Source of the DNA: Lota lota
Taxonomy: Eukaryota > Chordata > Actinopteri > Gadiformes > Lotidae
Length of the DNA: 64,000 nt
Assembly (NCBI GenBank): GCA_026745465.1
Contig: JACYXH010000813.1
Location: 186,001-250,000, forward strand
Direction of reading: 5' to 3'
Shown here: positions 35,801-49,610 of the stretch, piece after piece
How positions within the stretch are numbered: position 1 is the stretch's first letter
How the letters are laid out: the number at the start of each line of letters is the position of its first letter
Made by a program: the position numbers and the translations under genes
Notes under the pieces: generated by a model
Told to the model about the DNA's origin: nothing
Database searches by the model: none
What the model saw: only the letters and a program-made list of their open reading frames with translations

Positions 35801-38735
35801 GGCTAGCAGAGGATTACATCATGTGTTCTCAACACCAGGCACTCCTCTCTCTCCAGGTGTCTGATCAGCTGTGTGCTAAATACAGCAAGGAGTATGGCAA
35901 GCTGTGCAGGACAAACCAGATCGGCACCGTCAATGACCGGGTAGGCATTTCAAACTATTCTTCTACTGTGTCTTGAACATTGAACAGAAATGATGTGTTA
36001 ATCACAATGTTTTATTCCTCAGCTGATCCACAAGCTTAGTGTGGAGGCCCCTCCTAAGATTCTGGTTGAGCGCTACCTCATAGAGATCGCCAAGAACTAC
36101 AACGTGCCCTACGAGCCCGACGCCATGGTTCGGGTAAGAGCCCAACTTGTCACTGTATCCCAGGGGTTCCCAAACTTTTTCATGCTGTCTCCCACTTATC
36201 AGTTCTCATTACTATGTCGACGCTACCATGTACGTGTCATTACCATGTTGTGGGAGTGTGTGTGGATGATGGCTGGTTTAAGCAGCCTCATCTGGCCTGA
36301 GTCAGACTGATTGGAGTCTGGAGCTGGGTGAGGCTGCACACCTGTTGCACATTGAGCAATCAATGTGCACAGGTTAAACCAGCCATCACCACACACACTC
36401 AAGGAGACCTCTCCGGCATGGCAGAATGAAGCACCATCTGCATGCATCATTCTACGCAACCTTTACAATAAACCGGTTTTCAACATCACCACCCTGTGTC
36501 CATTGGTTTGGAGGAGCCCGAGGAAAGTCACCTAGGTGGAGTGGGAAAAGCCACCTAGGTGGCGGGTAGTGTGGGACTATGCTACACATGTCAAAAAGTT
36601 TGATAATCTATCAATGAATATTGTGCATCAATATCAGCATTCTACATATTGATAGTAAAATGAAAGATTCTAATTTAAATGTAGTTAATGAATACAGTTG
36701 GGCTTGATATTGACCTGACTAAACCGACTTGATTTGGCACAGATTAAAATATCAATATCAGATTGTGCAATTGAAAATAGCAATTCATCTGAAAAATGTA
36801 ATACTTTTGACCCTATAACTGAGAACATGCATTTCCCCTGTGGGCAGCCCGAAGTCTCTCCTGGTGAGGAGGCCGACCTGATCGACGTTGACGGCGACAA
36901 TAAGCCCCGCGGTGGTGGAGGAGGAGGAGGAGGGGGCTTCACTGCCCCGGGTATGGGTATGCCCATGCCCATGGGTATGCACATGCCTATGCCCTCAGCC
37001 TTCAACTACCCCTCTAAAGGAGTAGTAAGTCCAGACAAACCCCCTCTGAGTTCTGGTATTGATGCTGTTTGTGGTCTGGGTAACAGAAGCACTTCATTTA
37101 GTAATCGTTGGACTTCATCTCATTGTTAAAGCGTAACGACACACACAGATGGATCACAATTAGTTTGCACAATCATGGTGCACTTTCCAATAGTTTTTAG
37201 TTTCACTCATTTAAGTATTGTCTCCTCTCTTGCTATCCATCTATCTCTCCCTCATCCTCTCTCCTTTTCTCTATATATCTCCATCTCTCTGTTTCCTATC
37301 TCTATCCCTCTTCCTCCCTCCCTCCTCCTCTCTCCTACAGGAACCCTACGGCCCCCCTGTTGGGACCTATGCTGACCATTTCCCTATGGGAGGGGGGCAG
37401 CCCCCCCAGCTGCCTACTTGCCCCCCCACATATGAGTCTGTAAGTCAACTCTCCGAAACCCATGCCCATACCCCCTACCCCCACCCTTCTGTTCCCCACC
37501 CCATACAGACAGAAGAAGAATGAAGGGACAAGCAAGCAGGGAAGAGATGCCTCTGTCACCTTCTGAACATCTCTCTGTCTCTCTCTCTCTCTCATTTCCA
37601 ATTGGTTGATAATGCTTAGCTTCTCATTGGCTGCTCATGTTAAGATCCTCATTGGCTGCACAGATGTCCTCTCTCACCCAGCAGCGCCCTGGCAAACATA
37701 TGTCCCTTACTCTGATACTGACCCTGCACACTAACCGCTTCTATTAACCTGCCCTACCTTCTGAATATTAGAGAGAGACAACGGTCTGTGATGTAATGCT
37801 CATTCTATCTTCCAGATCGATGACCTACCTGTCACCCCTTCTGTCCCTTCCCAGTCCATCGGTGAGTTTTGAGATGATATGTTAGCATTGCAAACTGCTT
37901 CACTGCTAGCTGTGAATTTACATGTGACTCAGCCTCGGGGCCAAGCAAGACTTAGCTATGTTGTGGTGTGTTGGTGTGAGAAGGTTTTCTGTCAACTGAC
38001 AGATGCAGATATGGCAGAAGTGGTTCCCAACCTCTGTTTCAGAACCCCACTTGAGGTTGCCTAATGTGCATATACCGTAGGATATCAGGGAGATTGCTGA
38101 TTTACAAGCTGTAAATAATTAAGTACATTTTTTATAAAATAATAATTTGAAAGGTCTGATAAAGGTCCTTTATCTGACATACTGCCTAATGGGTGGGCAG
38201 TATACCTAATGCCTCATTAGTGTGGTGTAAGGCGCATACGTTTACTGGGACAACGATATTACAAGGAGATGTTAATCAGGTTAAAACATTGTGTGTGGTG
38301 AAGTGGATGCACATACATTTAAAAAGTTGGGCTCGCAAAAATAATCCATACTTACGAATTGGGGTCATGGGCCAACAAAGGGTGGGAACCACTATGGGTA
38401 GAGTCGTATTGTCTTTTTCGTTAACTTTATCATCATCTGTACAATTATTTACATTACTATTACAGTGCAGTTGAGGAGACTTGGAATTCAATGGCAAATA
38501 AACCAAAAACTTGAAACTATTGATATCACCCTCAACAGTCTCATGTGGCATTTTCCCTGCAGCTATGCCGCGCGCTTCCACGCAGTTCTACGACAACAAC
38601 GCTCTGCCCGAGCTGCCGTCTGTCCCCGATACAATGCCCAACAGCTCGGTGGGTGGACACACCACCTCTTCCTCCGACGACATCGACTTCGACGACCTCT
38701 CACGGCGCTTTGAGGAGCTCAAGAAGAAGACTTAA
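32805..38735 (+). CDS. ist1: IST1, ESCRT-III-associated factor (9 coding exons)
   Basis: IST1 co-assembles with CHMP1 and recruits VPS4 and spastin-type MIT proteins for endosomal sorting, abscission and membrane tubule fission. Coding exons: 32805-32892, 33027-33207, 35584-35671, 35857-35940, 36023-36133, 36848-37024, 37341-37439, 37816-37861, 38563-38735 (TAA 38733-38735). All are in phase, 348 aa. The ESCRT-III-like IST1 domain covers residues 1-184 (MLGGGFKAERLKVNLRLVIN, LLEKKK, HIIREDYLVEAMEILELHCD). A Gly/Met/Pro-rich linker (GMGMPMPMGMHMPMP) follows. The C-terminal MIT-binding motifs are LPELPSVPD (MIM2-type) and DFDDLSRRFEELKKKT (MIM1-type, DxxLxxRFxxLK). It looks intact. Poly(A) candidates are AATAAA at 39287-39292 and 40053-40058. 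The large second coding intron carries a 35-bp minisatellite. Confidence 0.97.
33845..34305 (+). repeat. 35-bp minisatellite in IST1 intron
   Basis: About 13 copies of a G-rich unit built on gaggaggagtgtgggggctc plus cgtcaccgtggccat, spaced 35 bp (for example tgggggctcc at 33921 and 33956), with some shortened copies. The Pro/His-rich open frame on the minus strand is a repeat artefact. Confidence 0.9.
34306..35560. other. IST1 intron, no element resolved
   Basis: Several open frames (34709-34936, 34786-35091, 35261-35560 minus) show no recognisable domain. A short (GATA)n lies at 35226-35240. Possible old transposon debris, not classifiable by eye. Confidence 0.3.
36247..36403. repeat. Small inverted repeat in IST1 intron
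   Basis: gagtgtgtgtggatgatggc at about 36251-36270 pairs with the inverse (gccatcaccacacacactc) at about 36384-36402, with tggtttaa/ttaaacca also mirrored. This gives a foldback of about 155 bp. Confidence 0.6.
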
Positions 38736-39312
38736 GCTCCTCAGCTGTTTCTCAAATGCACTGAAGCTGAGTCAGACTCTGTCCCCTCTCCCTCGCTTCT
38801 CCTCCAAGCCAAGTAATGTCTTCTCAAACTTCACCTTCGACCTTGCTCTTAGAACTGTGACTCAAGTCGTCCTCTTAATGTTTTTTCTCTCGAGCGCGCA
38901 CACACACACACACCTGTATAGATATTTACAATTCCGTTTCTGTCTGTCATTTCTAAAGCAGATTATTCGATGGAGTTCTGCTCTCACCAGAACTTTTAAT
39001 GTAAACAGTTGTTGTTCTTTTGATAACAAAACCAATTTAACACATTGTACTGTGAGTAGGTTTTGATTGAACTCTCTTGTCCATCATGTTTCTTTGGCCT
39101 TTATCCACATTTGGCAAATAGTCTTCAAACCAGTCATACCAGTCTGTCCACCCTCGCCTGTTTATTTTAGGTATTTGCAATCGAGCTGATGTAAACACTA
39201 GGTTAGTTGGCAGGGTGTGACGTGTGACTCTGGTGCTCTGTGGTTTTATATCCAACTGGCAGAATAGGCCCAGTGCACTTTGGCTTAATAAACTGATCAT
39301 CAGGTTAACAAG

Positions 39313-39347
<35 letters not shown>

Positions 39348-40100
39348 TCCCCCGTCCCCCCCGTGAACATGTCTAGTATTACTTATGGCTGGAGAATTTC
39401 CTTTTACACAAACATTATTTATCGTGGGAAAGCTACTTTCCCTAAATCTAGGAATATATCATATTTCCTAGATTTAGGAGAAAAAATTTATATATATAGG
39501 CTATATTATAGGCTAATCAATATATATACACTGGTGAAAAATATCTGGGTTATAACAAGATAAATGGTCTGATGGATATTCAGAACAATCCTTATAAAGT
39601 TAATCTTAAACCATTTTAAACACTGTTTAAATTAAATCTTGCGAGATTATAGAGAGAACTGTAAACAAAGAATAAAACGATTTCAAAATGACTATCCTTT
39701 ACAAAATGATTTCCTGTGAGTGCTGTAGTCCTCCATTACCTGATGGGGGATGGGTGCCTCATTTGCATGCTTTTCATTTCCTGTACCTACACGCTGGCCT
39801 TATGTAGCCACTCCCTCCAGAGGCCTTGAGAAGGTTGAGAAATATTGACCCTACACCTGAAAAGGTATTTTTCCACTTCTGTATCCACACACTAAAAGGT
39901 TGTGATGAGTCATCCGTTCCGTCTTCTACACCAGACTGTATGAGGTATGTCAGGCATGTTTAACCTCAAAGAAACACTGCCAGTTCTTAATAGACAATGA
40001 ATAGTTTTGTTCTGTTCTCTGTGGAGGGCTTACTCTCGCTTACTCTTTGTTTAATAAAGACAATTTGAAATGAAATAGACGTTTTCTGCAGTATTTCTTC
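38736..40100 (+). other. IST1 3' untranslated region and poly(C) run
   Basis: Probable 3' untranslated region to the AATAAA at 39287-39292, possibly extended to 40053-40058. It contains a homopolymer of 32 C (39315-39346) followed by two more C blocks (gtcccccgtcccccc). No further gene. Confidence 0.5.
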
Positions 40101-43100
40101 GTTGACCGTTGCCCAAAAGTAATTAATTTCAATAGATGATTGACAGAATCAGGACCACGCCATGCGTCTCTAAGATGTATTTTTTATATTTTTGCGTCAC
40201 CAGCAAACCTCCAGAACTAGAAAATATGCTATATTTGTGTTAAAGGTATCAAATGTAAGCTTTTGGCATTAAAATATCTAAAAACCACTAGACCTTTATT
40301 TTATATTTTCTTTTCTTGTGTACTTACATTATCCTAAATATTTCCAATCATTTCCTAACTCAGAGAAATTCGTACTTTTATAATGGTAACGTCCTGGGCA
40401 AGTTTGTCAAGTGTTAACGGCGTCATCTGCCCTTTAACAACCTCTAACATCCGGGAAATAAGGAAAACACTGAGGAAGGAAGTAGGCGAACTAGTTAGCT
40501 GTCCACTCTGTTGTTTGTTCATTCTATTGTTTTTATTGCTCACTCGTGATGGATCACGATTATTCAGTCCAGTTTGCTGCGACTTCTGTTGCCGAGGCTG
40601 TCCGTGTAAAGTGCAAACATACGGGTGAATCAAACGACCCAAGAAGATTATCTGACAAGAGGGGAGATACAAGAGGATCGGTTGGTGCGGCATTCCCAAG
40701 ATAGAGCTTCGCGATGAGCTAGTACTAGAGACGCCAATCTCGCATGTGTTCTACTAGACAGGGTTGGCTCACGTTTTCTATCTTTGCAAATAGTTGGAAG
40801 TAACATCAACTTTTTACTAAAGCCAATCTCGGATTGAGTGCATGACTATATTCAGTGTTAGTGTTTGGTGTAAGGAAATAGTGAGACTCACTGCGATTTC
40901 ACCGAGGCATGTTATGAACGGTTGTCTGTTAGTTCGTAAGTATCCCCTGCCTTCATTTTTGCTATCTATGTATTATCAGTTCGTGGCACATGCTAAATAC
41001 TATTTAGGAGGGGAGTCAACTCCTATGAAAGGACGTTAAACTGTTAATACTGTGTATTACATAAGGGGTATATGGTGTTGGTTGTTTAAAATTAACATTA
41101 GGCTATACGCTGAAGTTCTTTAGCATCCAACATAAGGTGAAGATATTCGTTTTGATGAGGACTCTATATATCTATAGATATAGATATATAGATATGCTAC
41201 TGTTCTGTCCAATTGAATAGTGGTATGGCACTGGTCTATATTTTTCTGAGATGGTCAATTAGGGTTATTCCTACTCATCTGAATGCAATGTCTTTGATCT
41301 CACAGGTGCCAGCTCTACATAACAAGAGACAAGTGACAAGAGCTGAACGTAAACTACAACCTTGTTCCTCCGAACCCCAGTGTTCCAAAATTAAACACGC
41401 TGCACTTTTATACATATTTTTCATTTTTATTTAATACATTAAATGTACATTTTTCTATAAATATAAAAATAAATCGTATACTTTGTATAAAAACATTGCT
41501 TCTGTATTTAATCACTCACACTCTTACTATTATTTGAATAAGCAATGCCTTATAAAGAAGGCAGTATGGAACCATATAATATATATTATAACGACAATAA
41601 TTATCAAATGTACAAAAAATATACTAACAATTCACTTCTATAAAAAGGAAGATAATTCTAAAGATGATAACAGTAGTGATGTTGCTGACAGTAATCATAA
41701 CACTGCTGCCATCAACCCAGTGCGCTGGCCATTTGGGTCTGGGTAATGGTCACGTATCCTGCACACTATCCTGCTCACACTGTGCCGCCTGCTGATGCCA
41801 TCCCTCTTCCTTTACCCACCGGTCTTCCTCTTGCCACACATTTTGCTCTTCCTGTCCCTTTCCTTTATCCTGTGGCCGTCCCTCTTGTGTTTCCCTGTGA
41901 TGGGTCTTGCTATAGGGGGGACTCCAGTTCTCATCAACAGCATTGATACATCCAATGAGGAGCTATCAGTCTTCCTGCAACATACAGTATTCACATGTCA
42001 ACAGAAGCACTTTCAAAAATATTGAACTACAGAGAGGACATGATCAGCTGACAATATTTATGTGGCTTCATTGAAAGAGCTGTCATGTGTTTTAGCTAGA
42101 ACTTTTACTTACTAATGTTGAGTGCATAAATCATTTAGCAATATATTTGTTAAGTTAAACAGTCTTCATGCTGTAAATACTAAGTGTTGCCTTGCTTTTG
42201 TGCTTATACAATTACAACAAAGGTTTGGTTTAAGACCATGAATATGGCAATGACTTCCAATGCATGATAGTTATACATAATTTGCAAGTCAGCCTGTTGC
42301 ACTAGCTGTGCGTAATTTCAAACTTAGCTTTCCAACACAGTAATAACACAGTAATAACGGTTACAGTAGGCTACATAGCATACCTTATTTAGTGATATGA
42401 CATTTTATTATCAATCTAGCTTAGTACGATCTGCTACGATTTAACTTTATAACAACCTTCAACACGCTAAAAGTTAGTTTTATAACGATTGTACCAGAGA
42501 TAACGGCGCTGGGCTACCCCACGATTTAATTCACCATATAACGTGATCTACAGCTGTTTGCGTAATTTACTCATCTAAACTTAGAATTTTAACGCTGCTT
42601 TGAATTACGTTAGTTGCGGCTATTTCATTACAATGAAATGACATTACGTGATTATTAGATAACGTGGAATAACGGGTTACCACCGACGTCATCAAACTAA
42701 GACTTTTGTTATTGTTTTGATGGAGAGCCCCCTAGCGGCAGAAATATAAACATATAAAGGCTGTTGTATGTAAGGCTACCACTTGAACATCCGTGAAAGT
42801 GTCAACGGGCCATTTATACTTGTATGTCCATCGAGCACCAACAGGGGGCAGTGGTGGCACAGAAACGACAGATATCCTAACTAAATGGCGTAAATAGGCC
42901 CTCTAAACACTTATACATCAGCCTGACATCGCCAGACCAATTCCCAAATGCGTATTATTCTGGAACCTCGCAGTTAATTTACGATTTGCAAGGGTCATTA
43001 TCAACGGGGCTCAGACCAAAATGCCTCTAGGCGCAATTTGACCTACAACAAACCAGGGCAACACATAAGTGGCAGCCATCTTAGTTGTTTATGAGAATGC

Positions 43101-43372
43101 CTCAACAGCACTTCAATAGTGTGATCCTCTTTCCAGTCATCATTTAAAACTTTCCCCATATTAGAGAAACGGTTGCAATTGGCCAGACCTAGGCCAAATC
43201 TGCTGGAAATCTCTGAAAGTGAGGGGGCAAGATGCATATGCCAGAGCAAATAATATGTGAACTTGAAGATTCATCTGATTCCCGCGCTACCTATACACTA
43301 TATACATTGGCCTATACACTTCCACAAACTATGCATTACCATGTTAAGGCATTTATTGGGGTATCGGCTACC
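40101..43372. other. Gene-poor intergenic DNA
   Basis: AT-rich with scattered open frames (for example 40355-40699 minus, 41483-41746, 41795-42025) that match no family I recognise and lack coherent splice sites. In particular I found no polycystin channel exons on the minus strand. An (AT)-type palindrome agatatagatatatagatat lies near 41172. Confidence 0.4.
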
Positions 43373-44013
43373 TAAAGGTGCAGTGCGTATAATTTAGTGA
43401 CATCTATCGGAATGGACTGGGATGAAGTGTATAATCATGTTCATGATCAACCATGAAAATAAGATTTGTTGTGTTTCCGTTACCTTAGAATGAGCCCTTT
43501 ATATCTACATAGAGAGCGGGTCCTCTTCCATGGAACCGCCATGTTTCTACAGTAGCCCAGAACAGACAAACATTTATAAACTTAGCTAACGTTAGCAATA
43601 AACAGTACCACAATGCAGAATAATTAACCATCATAATCGCTATCTTACTATCTTAATACTTTGACATATTGTTTTGCATGCTTAAAACTATCAATTAATA
43701 AATATATCAAGGAACTTCATCACTAGACATCATTTTGGATGGACCGACTGGCACCTAAAGGCTAATTCATACTTTTCGCATCAATGTTTCCGCGAGGGTC
43801 CGCTGTGGTCCGGATGACTTAAATGACGTCATCCGCCCATTCCCGCGAGGGCTGCACGGAACCCTATGTGGAAAGTATGTCCAAGCCTAAACAGGCAACT
43901 GAAGCTTCTCCTACGACTTTGGAAAGGCAGGGGTGAGGGGAAGTGGTATTCAGTTGGTGACAATCTGCAACGTCACCGCTAGAGGCCACTAAATCTTACA
44001 CACTGCACCTTTA
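43373..44013. mobile_element. MITE-like element with taaaggtgca ends
   Basis: The termini are inverted copies: taaaggtgcagtgcgtataa at 43373 and, on the minus strand from 44013, taaaggtgcagtgtgtaaga, both running into atttagtg. It spans 641 bp with no coding capacity. A target duplication could not be separated from the palindromic end. Confidence 0.6.
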
Positions 44014-44263
44014 ATCATATTCAGATAGCATGTAGACCACTTTATTCAGCTTCCCACAGGTAATACAGATTAAATGCATAAAATGACTAAAGCAAGAAAT
44101 TGGATTAAATAAGGTGTATCCTATGTTGACTTTATTAACATTTTCCAGAGCTCATGTTGCTACCAAATACTACCAAATACACAAAAACAATTAAGGAATG
44201 GCCAGTTTACCAGATCATTAAAAACTAGGTTGAAACATATTCAACTGAAACTGAAAGTTATGT

Positions 44264-44269
44264 TTTATT
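44264..44269 (-). terminator. Poly(A) signal candidate for pkd1l3
   Basis: AATAAA on the minus strand, 526 bp past the TGA at 44797-44795. It would give a normal 3' end for the shortened transcript. Confidence 0.4.
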
Positions 44270-44748
44270 TGCTGATAAAAACGAATTTCATGGCAAGGAC
44301 TATTTATAAAAAAGTGTGCTACAATATGTCTAGATCCTAGCTCCTCATAATTTCTTGCAATATTTCAAACTTAAAAGCAGATTTCTAACATGGTCAAATT
44401 GTATGCAGTCAGAAGTAGATAGGAGTTAAAATCACCTCTGACACATTGCTCAGCATATCAAAACTAATAGATTATGTTCTATTATATTTAGTTATATTTA
44501 GTGTTTGTGTCTGAAATTCACAATTGCCTGAGTAGATAAAAAACATTATATTTAAAATGAATTAGCAGCAGCAAACCAACTTCAACTACTTACACATTAC
44601 CCATCATATATATACTCCCTAAATCTCAGATTTACCAGCCACAACCACAGTTAAACTAAACCCTGATAAGCGTCCACACGTCATCCCATCAGATATTCAG
44701 ATGTTTCCTTAGTAACATTTAAGTATGAATGTGAGTGTGTGCATGTGT

Positions 44749-44754
<6 letters not shown>

Positions 44755-44792
<38 letters not shown>
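44755..44792. repeat. (GT)n microsatellite next to pkd1l3 stop
   Basis: GT dinucleotides begin 3 bp beyond the stop codon of the last pkd1l3 exon (44795-44797). Confidence 0.95.
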
Positions 44793-44793
<1 letters not shown>

Positions 44794-44794
44794 T

Positions 44795-45328
44795 TCAGTC
44801 CCCCTGTCTGCCAGTGTACCGCCTGCACCTGTCTCGTTGCTCTGTGGAAAGGAGGGGAGATGTTTTTGTCAATGATCAACAATAGGGAAACTACTTTACT
44901 TGATTGCACAGCAGTAACATCCTTGAGGTGGTGCAATATCGTGGATGTTGGCACGGCTGTGATGCTGCATAGGCACGATGCCTATTCCCTCAAATATGGT
45001 TTTGCTTAAATATAACATTTAGACAAACTGTCATACTATGGCAATGTCGGCAAAGCTAAACAATCATTAACGGACAAATAACAATGTTTTTAAAACAAAA
45101 GATTTAGATTTCATCTCTATAAAGCTGGGCATGTATCTTTGATGTGATTGATTGTGATCCATAATATAGAAGCCAAAGGAGACCGAAAGCATCGGCTACT
45201 CCCGTAGGTCACATGATCGCAAACACAACCATCTGGTTCTTACCGAAAATCACAGTCTCTACCTCCTCCGTCTCCTCAACGGCGACGGGCCTCAGTAACA
45301 GAGCGAAGAACACAGCCACACCGATCAC

Positions 45329-45423
<95 letters not shown>

Positions 45424-46686
45424 GACACACACACACACACTCATTGTGTCCTTCCCTCATCCTTTCATAAAAACATAGTGGTTCTTGTCCAACTATATCA
45501 TGGTGTTATGGTGGAAGGACTTGTGGACACCTTAAAGGAAAACCAAACCCTACAACAACTTATTTTAAATGAAAAGTGATGTGATGTAGTGGGTTGCATA
45601 GCAGTGTTATGGATTGATCCTGGTCCAAATTTCCAAGAAGAAGAGTTTTAAAAACATAAGATAAGACATGGACTCAAATTGCCCGTTATAGGTTACCTGT
45701 TACCAGGAAAAGTCAATCTTTCATCATCAACATTCTGGCTGCAACCGCCCAAATCTGATTGTAGGAATGCCTTGTTCGAGAGATAGCAAGCCTGAACGAC
45801 AACAAAGCCACTCCCCTACAAAAAACAATTATATCAGAAATTGGACTTTTCTTTTTTATTCATGGTCGGAGACTATGGATGTATTGACTGGAACTAGCTC
45901 AAACAGGGTACTTGGTTTTCCTTTCAGAAGTTTATTTGCATTGTTTCCAATGCAAATCAACGTCTAAAGGAGTAATTTCTCAGGTTACAGAGTCTACTTA
46001 GAGCAACCAACCTTTTTTGTCTCATAGCCTCATCAGACAGGGTTAGTAACCCTTCATCGATTCCATCAATTCAGAAACATTTTTGCGAAGTGGTGCGGAG
46101 TGTATACTTCAAAAACGTATTTTATTTCAATGCCACATTTAGTAGAAGTGGCAGTTTAGGGTGCAGGTTAGTCTAGGGGTGGATTCATATTATTAGATAT
46201 TATATTGTGAGCCAATCTCTCACTCCCTGTCATCTGAATGCATCAGCTAACAGCCACCGGTGAAACAGAAAAAACTATGTTTCTTATCCGTATATTTGAG
46301 GCATCTGCCTCCAGGCGTTCTCTCATGAGATGAAAATGCCTAGGAACTTGTTAAAGGTCAACACGCCACCCATGCCCGTGAACGCGCCACTGACTTCACT
46401 AGAAGCCACCTGCTTACCTTCAAGGGCTGCAGGATAAAGATGCTCTGGAAGAGTGACAGACCCAGGGAGATGACCCACTGGATAGACTTCTCCTTGCCGT
46501 ATTTGAGTCCGTAGAGGAGGGTGAAGAAGGTGGAAATGCCGCTGATGGAGAACAGAAGGAACCAGGCAATGAAGACGAACCACCAGGGCAGCGAGCATCC
46601 CCCAGAGATCTTTTTCTTCTTTCTATTCACTGGAGTAGGACTGTGGGACACACACACACCCACGCACGGAGACACACGTAAACCCC

Positions 46687-46750
<64 letters not shown>

Positions 46751-48220
46751 AGATATGGTTAAAAACACATTTAGAGATATACTTAATTTCCTGAATGAAT
46801 GATGAATGAATAAGATAAGATAAGATGTACTTTATCTGATGATATTCTATCCTTTGTATCATCTGTATTGAGGTCACTTTTTTGTTCCATCGCTAATGTT
46901 ATTATTTGCCACTACTAATTCAACAATACAAAATTATACTAAACGTGTGTTCAGATTCTCACTGCTACCCAGCAATCTGTCCTGTTGGTTTAGAAACTAG
47001 GCAGCACACCAAATATTTTCATAGGTCCTCCAATATTGATTAAAAGCTTTGATTGTTCAAGGTCTTACTTTGTAAGTCTCTGTCGATAAAAGCACCTACA
47101 GAATGACTGACACCAAGACTGTACATATGTAAATGTACATTTAAATTCTGGCAGGTGCTGGTACACATATAGATGTAGATATATCCTAAATGATCTGCTT
47201 TGTTGTGGCAGATTTGTACGTACATACAGAAAAATATATAGAGCATATAGATATTGTACCATGCTCCATTGTGGCAGATGTGTGTATATGTAGATATAGA
47301 TCTAGAATACACAGATAGCAAACCATGCTGCCTTGTGGCAGGTGTGTACATATAGATATAGAATATGTATATGATGCACCATGCTCCATTGTGGCGGGTT
47401 TGTGTGTGTACATATACTATATAGATATAGATCATATAGATTGTGTACCAAGCTGCCTTGTGGCAGGTGTAGACCATCTCTGCTTTGCGCAGCAGCTGGT
47501 TAGTGATGTCGAAGAGCTGCTGGGAGTCTGCAGGGCTGTGGAAGTTCTTCCCATCCAGCTTCTCCAGACACAGCAGGAGGTGGGCCAGGCACAGCAGGAG
47601 GTAGCGGCTACAGAACACCCAGTGGGGGGTGCTTTCACCCTCCCCTGGAGGACCATGGTAGTAAATGAATATAAATCATATAATAAGTCTATATAATATA
47701 TCATAATATTATATAACATATATCAATATATATTAGATCATATTATTTACCCGGTAGGGGATGCTTCACCCTCTCCTTTAGGACCATAGAAGTATATCTT
47801 ATCATCATATTATAAACATCCTTTTACAAATACTAAGGTTTTCACAATATAAATAGAAAAGAATAGAATAGCCTGGCCCGGAAAGTAGCTTTTGGCCTCA
47901 CCTCTGAGACATCAAAACAAAGTCCATTGCATCAGCTCTTATACAATAGAGCAACTGCATTTGGTACAAAGTACCTTGTGTAATGTACATGTTATTTTGA
48001 ACATAATTAGTGACATCATCATGGTGACATCTTCACAGATAAATCACCACAGTGACATCATCAGGGTGACATTTCACAGTGACAACATCATGGTGATGTC
48101 ATCAGCTGCACAGGAGTGGTAAGACCAAAGATAAAATGACTATAAAATGACTTCCTCCATACACCCACCCATTACAACTACGCTGAAACGTGTGTTTGAG
48201 TGTTGGATGTAGGAGGGTCT

Positions 48221-48270
<50 letters not shown>

Positions 48271-49550
48271 GTGTGCGTGTGTGTGTACATACCTTGCATG
48301 AGCAGCAGGACCTGGTGGATCTTGTCCAGGGCCAGGGGGAGTTGGTATGTGGACTCCAGCCTCTCCTCCAAACAACACACATTGTTCTTGGAGCTCTGAC
48401 ACAAAGACATCACCACCTTCTCTGTTTCCTGCAGGACCACAATCAGCTTTGATTATCCAATCACTACAACACCAAGATACATTACACTACAACAACAAGC
48501 CACATTACACTACGACAACAAGACACATTACACTACAACAACAAGACACATTACCCTACAACAACAAGACACATTACACTACAACAAGACACAACACACT
48601 AAAACAACAAGACACATTACACTACAACAACAAGACACAATACAACAACACACCACACAATGCAACACTACGATCCAACAACACTATGACATAACACAAA
48701 CACTTTAACTAATCGAATTCAACCTATAATCTATTGTAATCAAACCTAATATATAATATATATACTGATGTATTATACTGATGTATTACTATGTAATCTA
48801 ATGTTATCTAGTGCAATGTCATGTAATGTAATATCATATAATTGGAGGACCCTTTATAAAGTTATTATTTTAATTATGAATTATAATTTTGAGAACTTCC
48901 CATATTTCTTAGTTAAGATTATGGCGATAAATGAGGTGAGTGACAAATTGGTAATTGGCACCTCAGCCACACCCAGAGAGGGTTTGGTAAAAATCAATAC
49001 AGGGAAGTAGTTTTGGGAACTGCGGGGTTTAGAGTCCCAGCAGTTAGTGGTTTGAAGTAACGCTGATTTTCAACCACCACCACAACCACAAACACTACCA
49101 CACACACTAAAACACAAAGCCTTGATTCAAGTTAATGTTTGGAATATAGGAGCATCAATACGATAGATCTCTGGAATTGTATAAAGGTGCGTTGAAATAC
49201 TACTACTACTTCTCCTGGGAAAGTGGCTTTGAATTTTGGAAAGGAAAAGCCATTACAGTAATGGAAGGGAATGTTACCTAATGTCATGTAATGTAATGCA
49301 ATATAATCTAGTGTAATCCAACCTGCAGTATTAGGGGTATGGTAACGGGCGACGGTTGCATTTCCTGCTCGCTCTTCTTCTTCTTCTCTCCGACAGAGAG
49401 ACGGGGCTTGATGCTCCTGAAGATGGTTATGATGAGGATATTGATGGGGAACATTAGGAGACCACTCTGCACGCCCACCATGATCTCCTGCCACGTAACG
49501 TGCAAGGAGCCTGTAAAACCACACAGAGACACGTATGAATGTATACACAT

Positions 49551-49610
<60 letters not shown>

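Noticed and set aside
41795-42025. Hydrophobic leader followed by a weakly cystatin-like stretch
   Set aside because: No QxVxG, PW or cystatin cysteine pattern, no splice donor at the expected place, and competing frames are equally open.
47040-47448. Continuation of the pkd1l3 exon 20 frame through Tyr/Ile-rich repeats
   Set aside because: A good donor (gtacac at 47448-47443) gives the exact phase needed for the exon at 46640; the downstream frame is repeat sequence without transmembrane or domain logic. Kept only as a splice-variant possibility.
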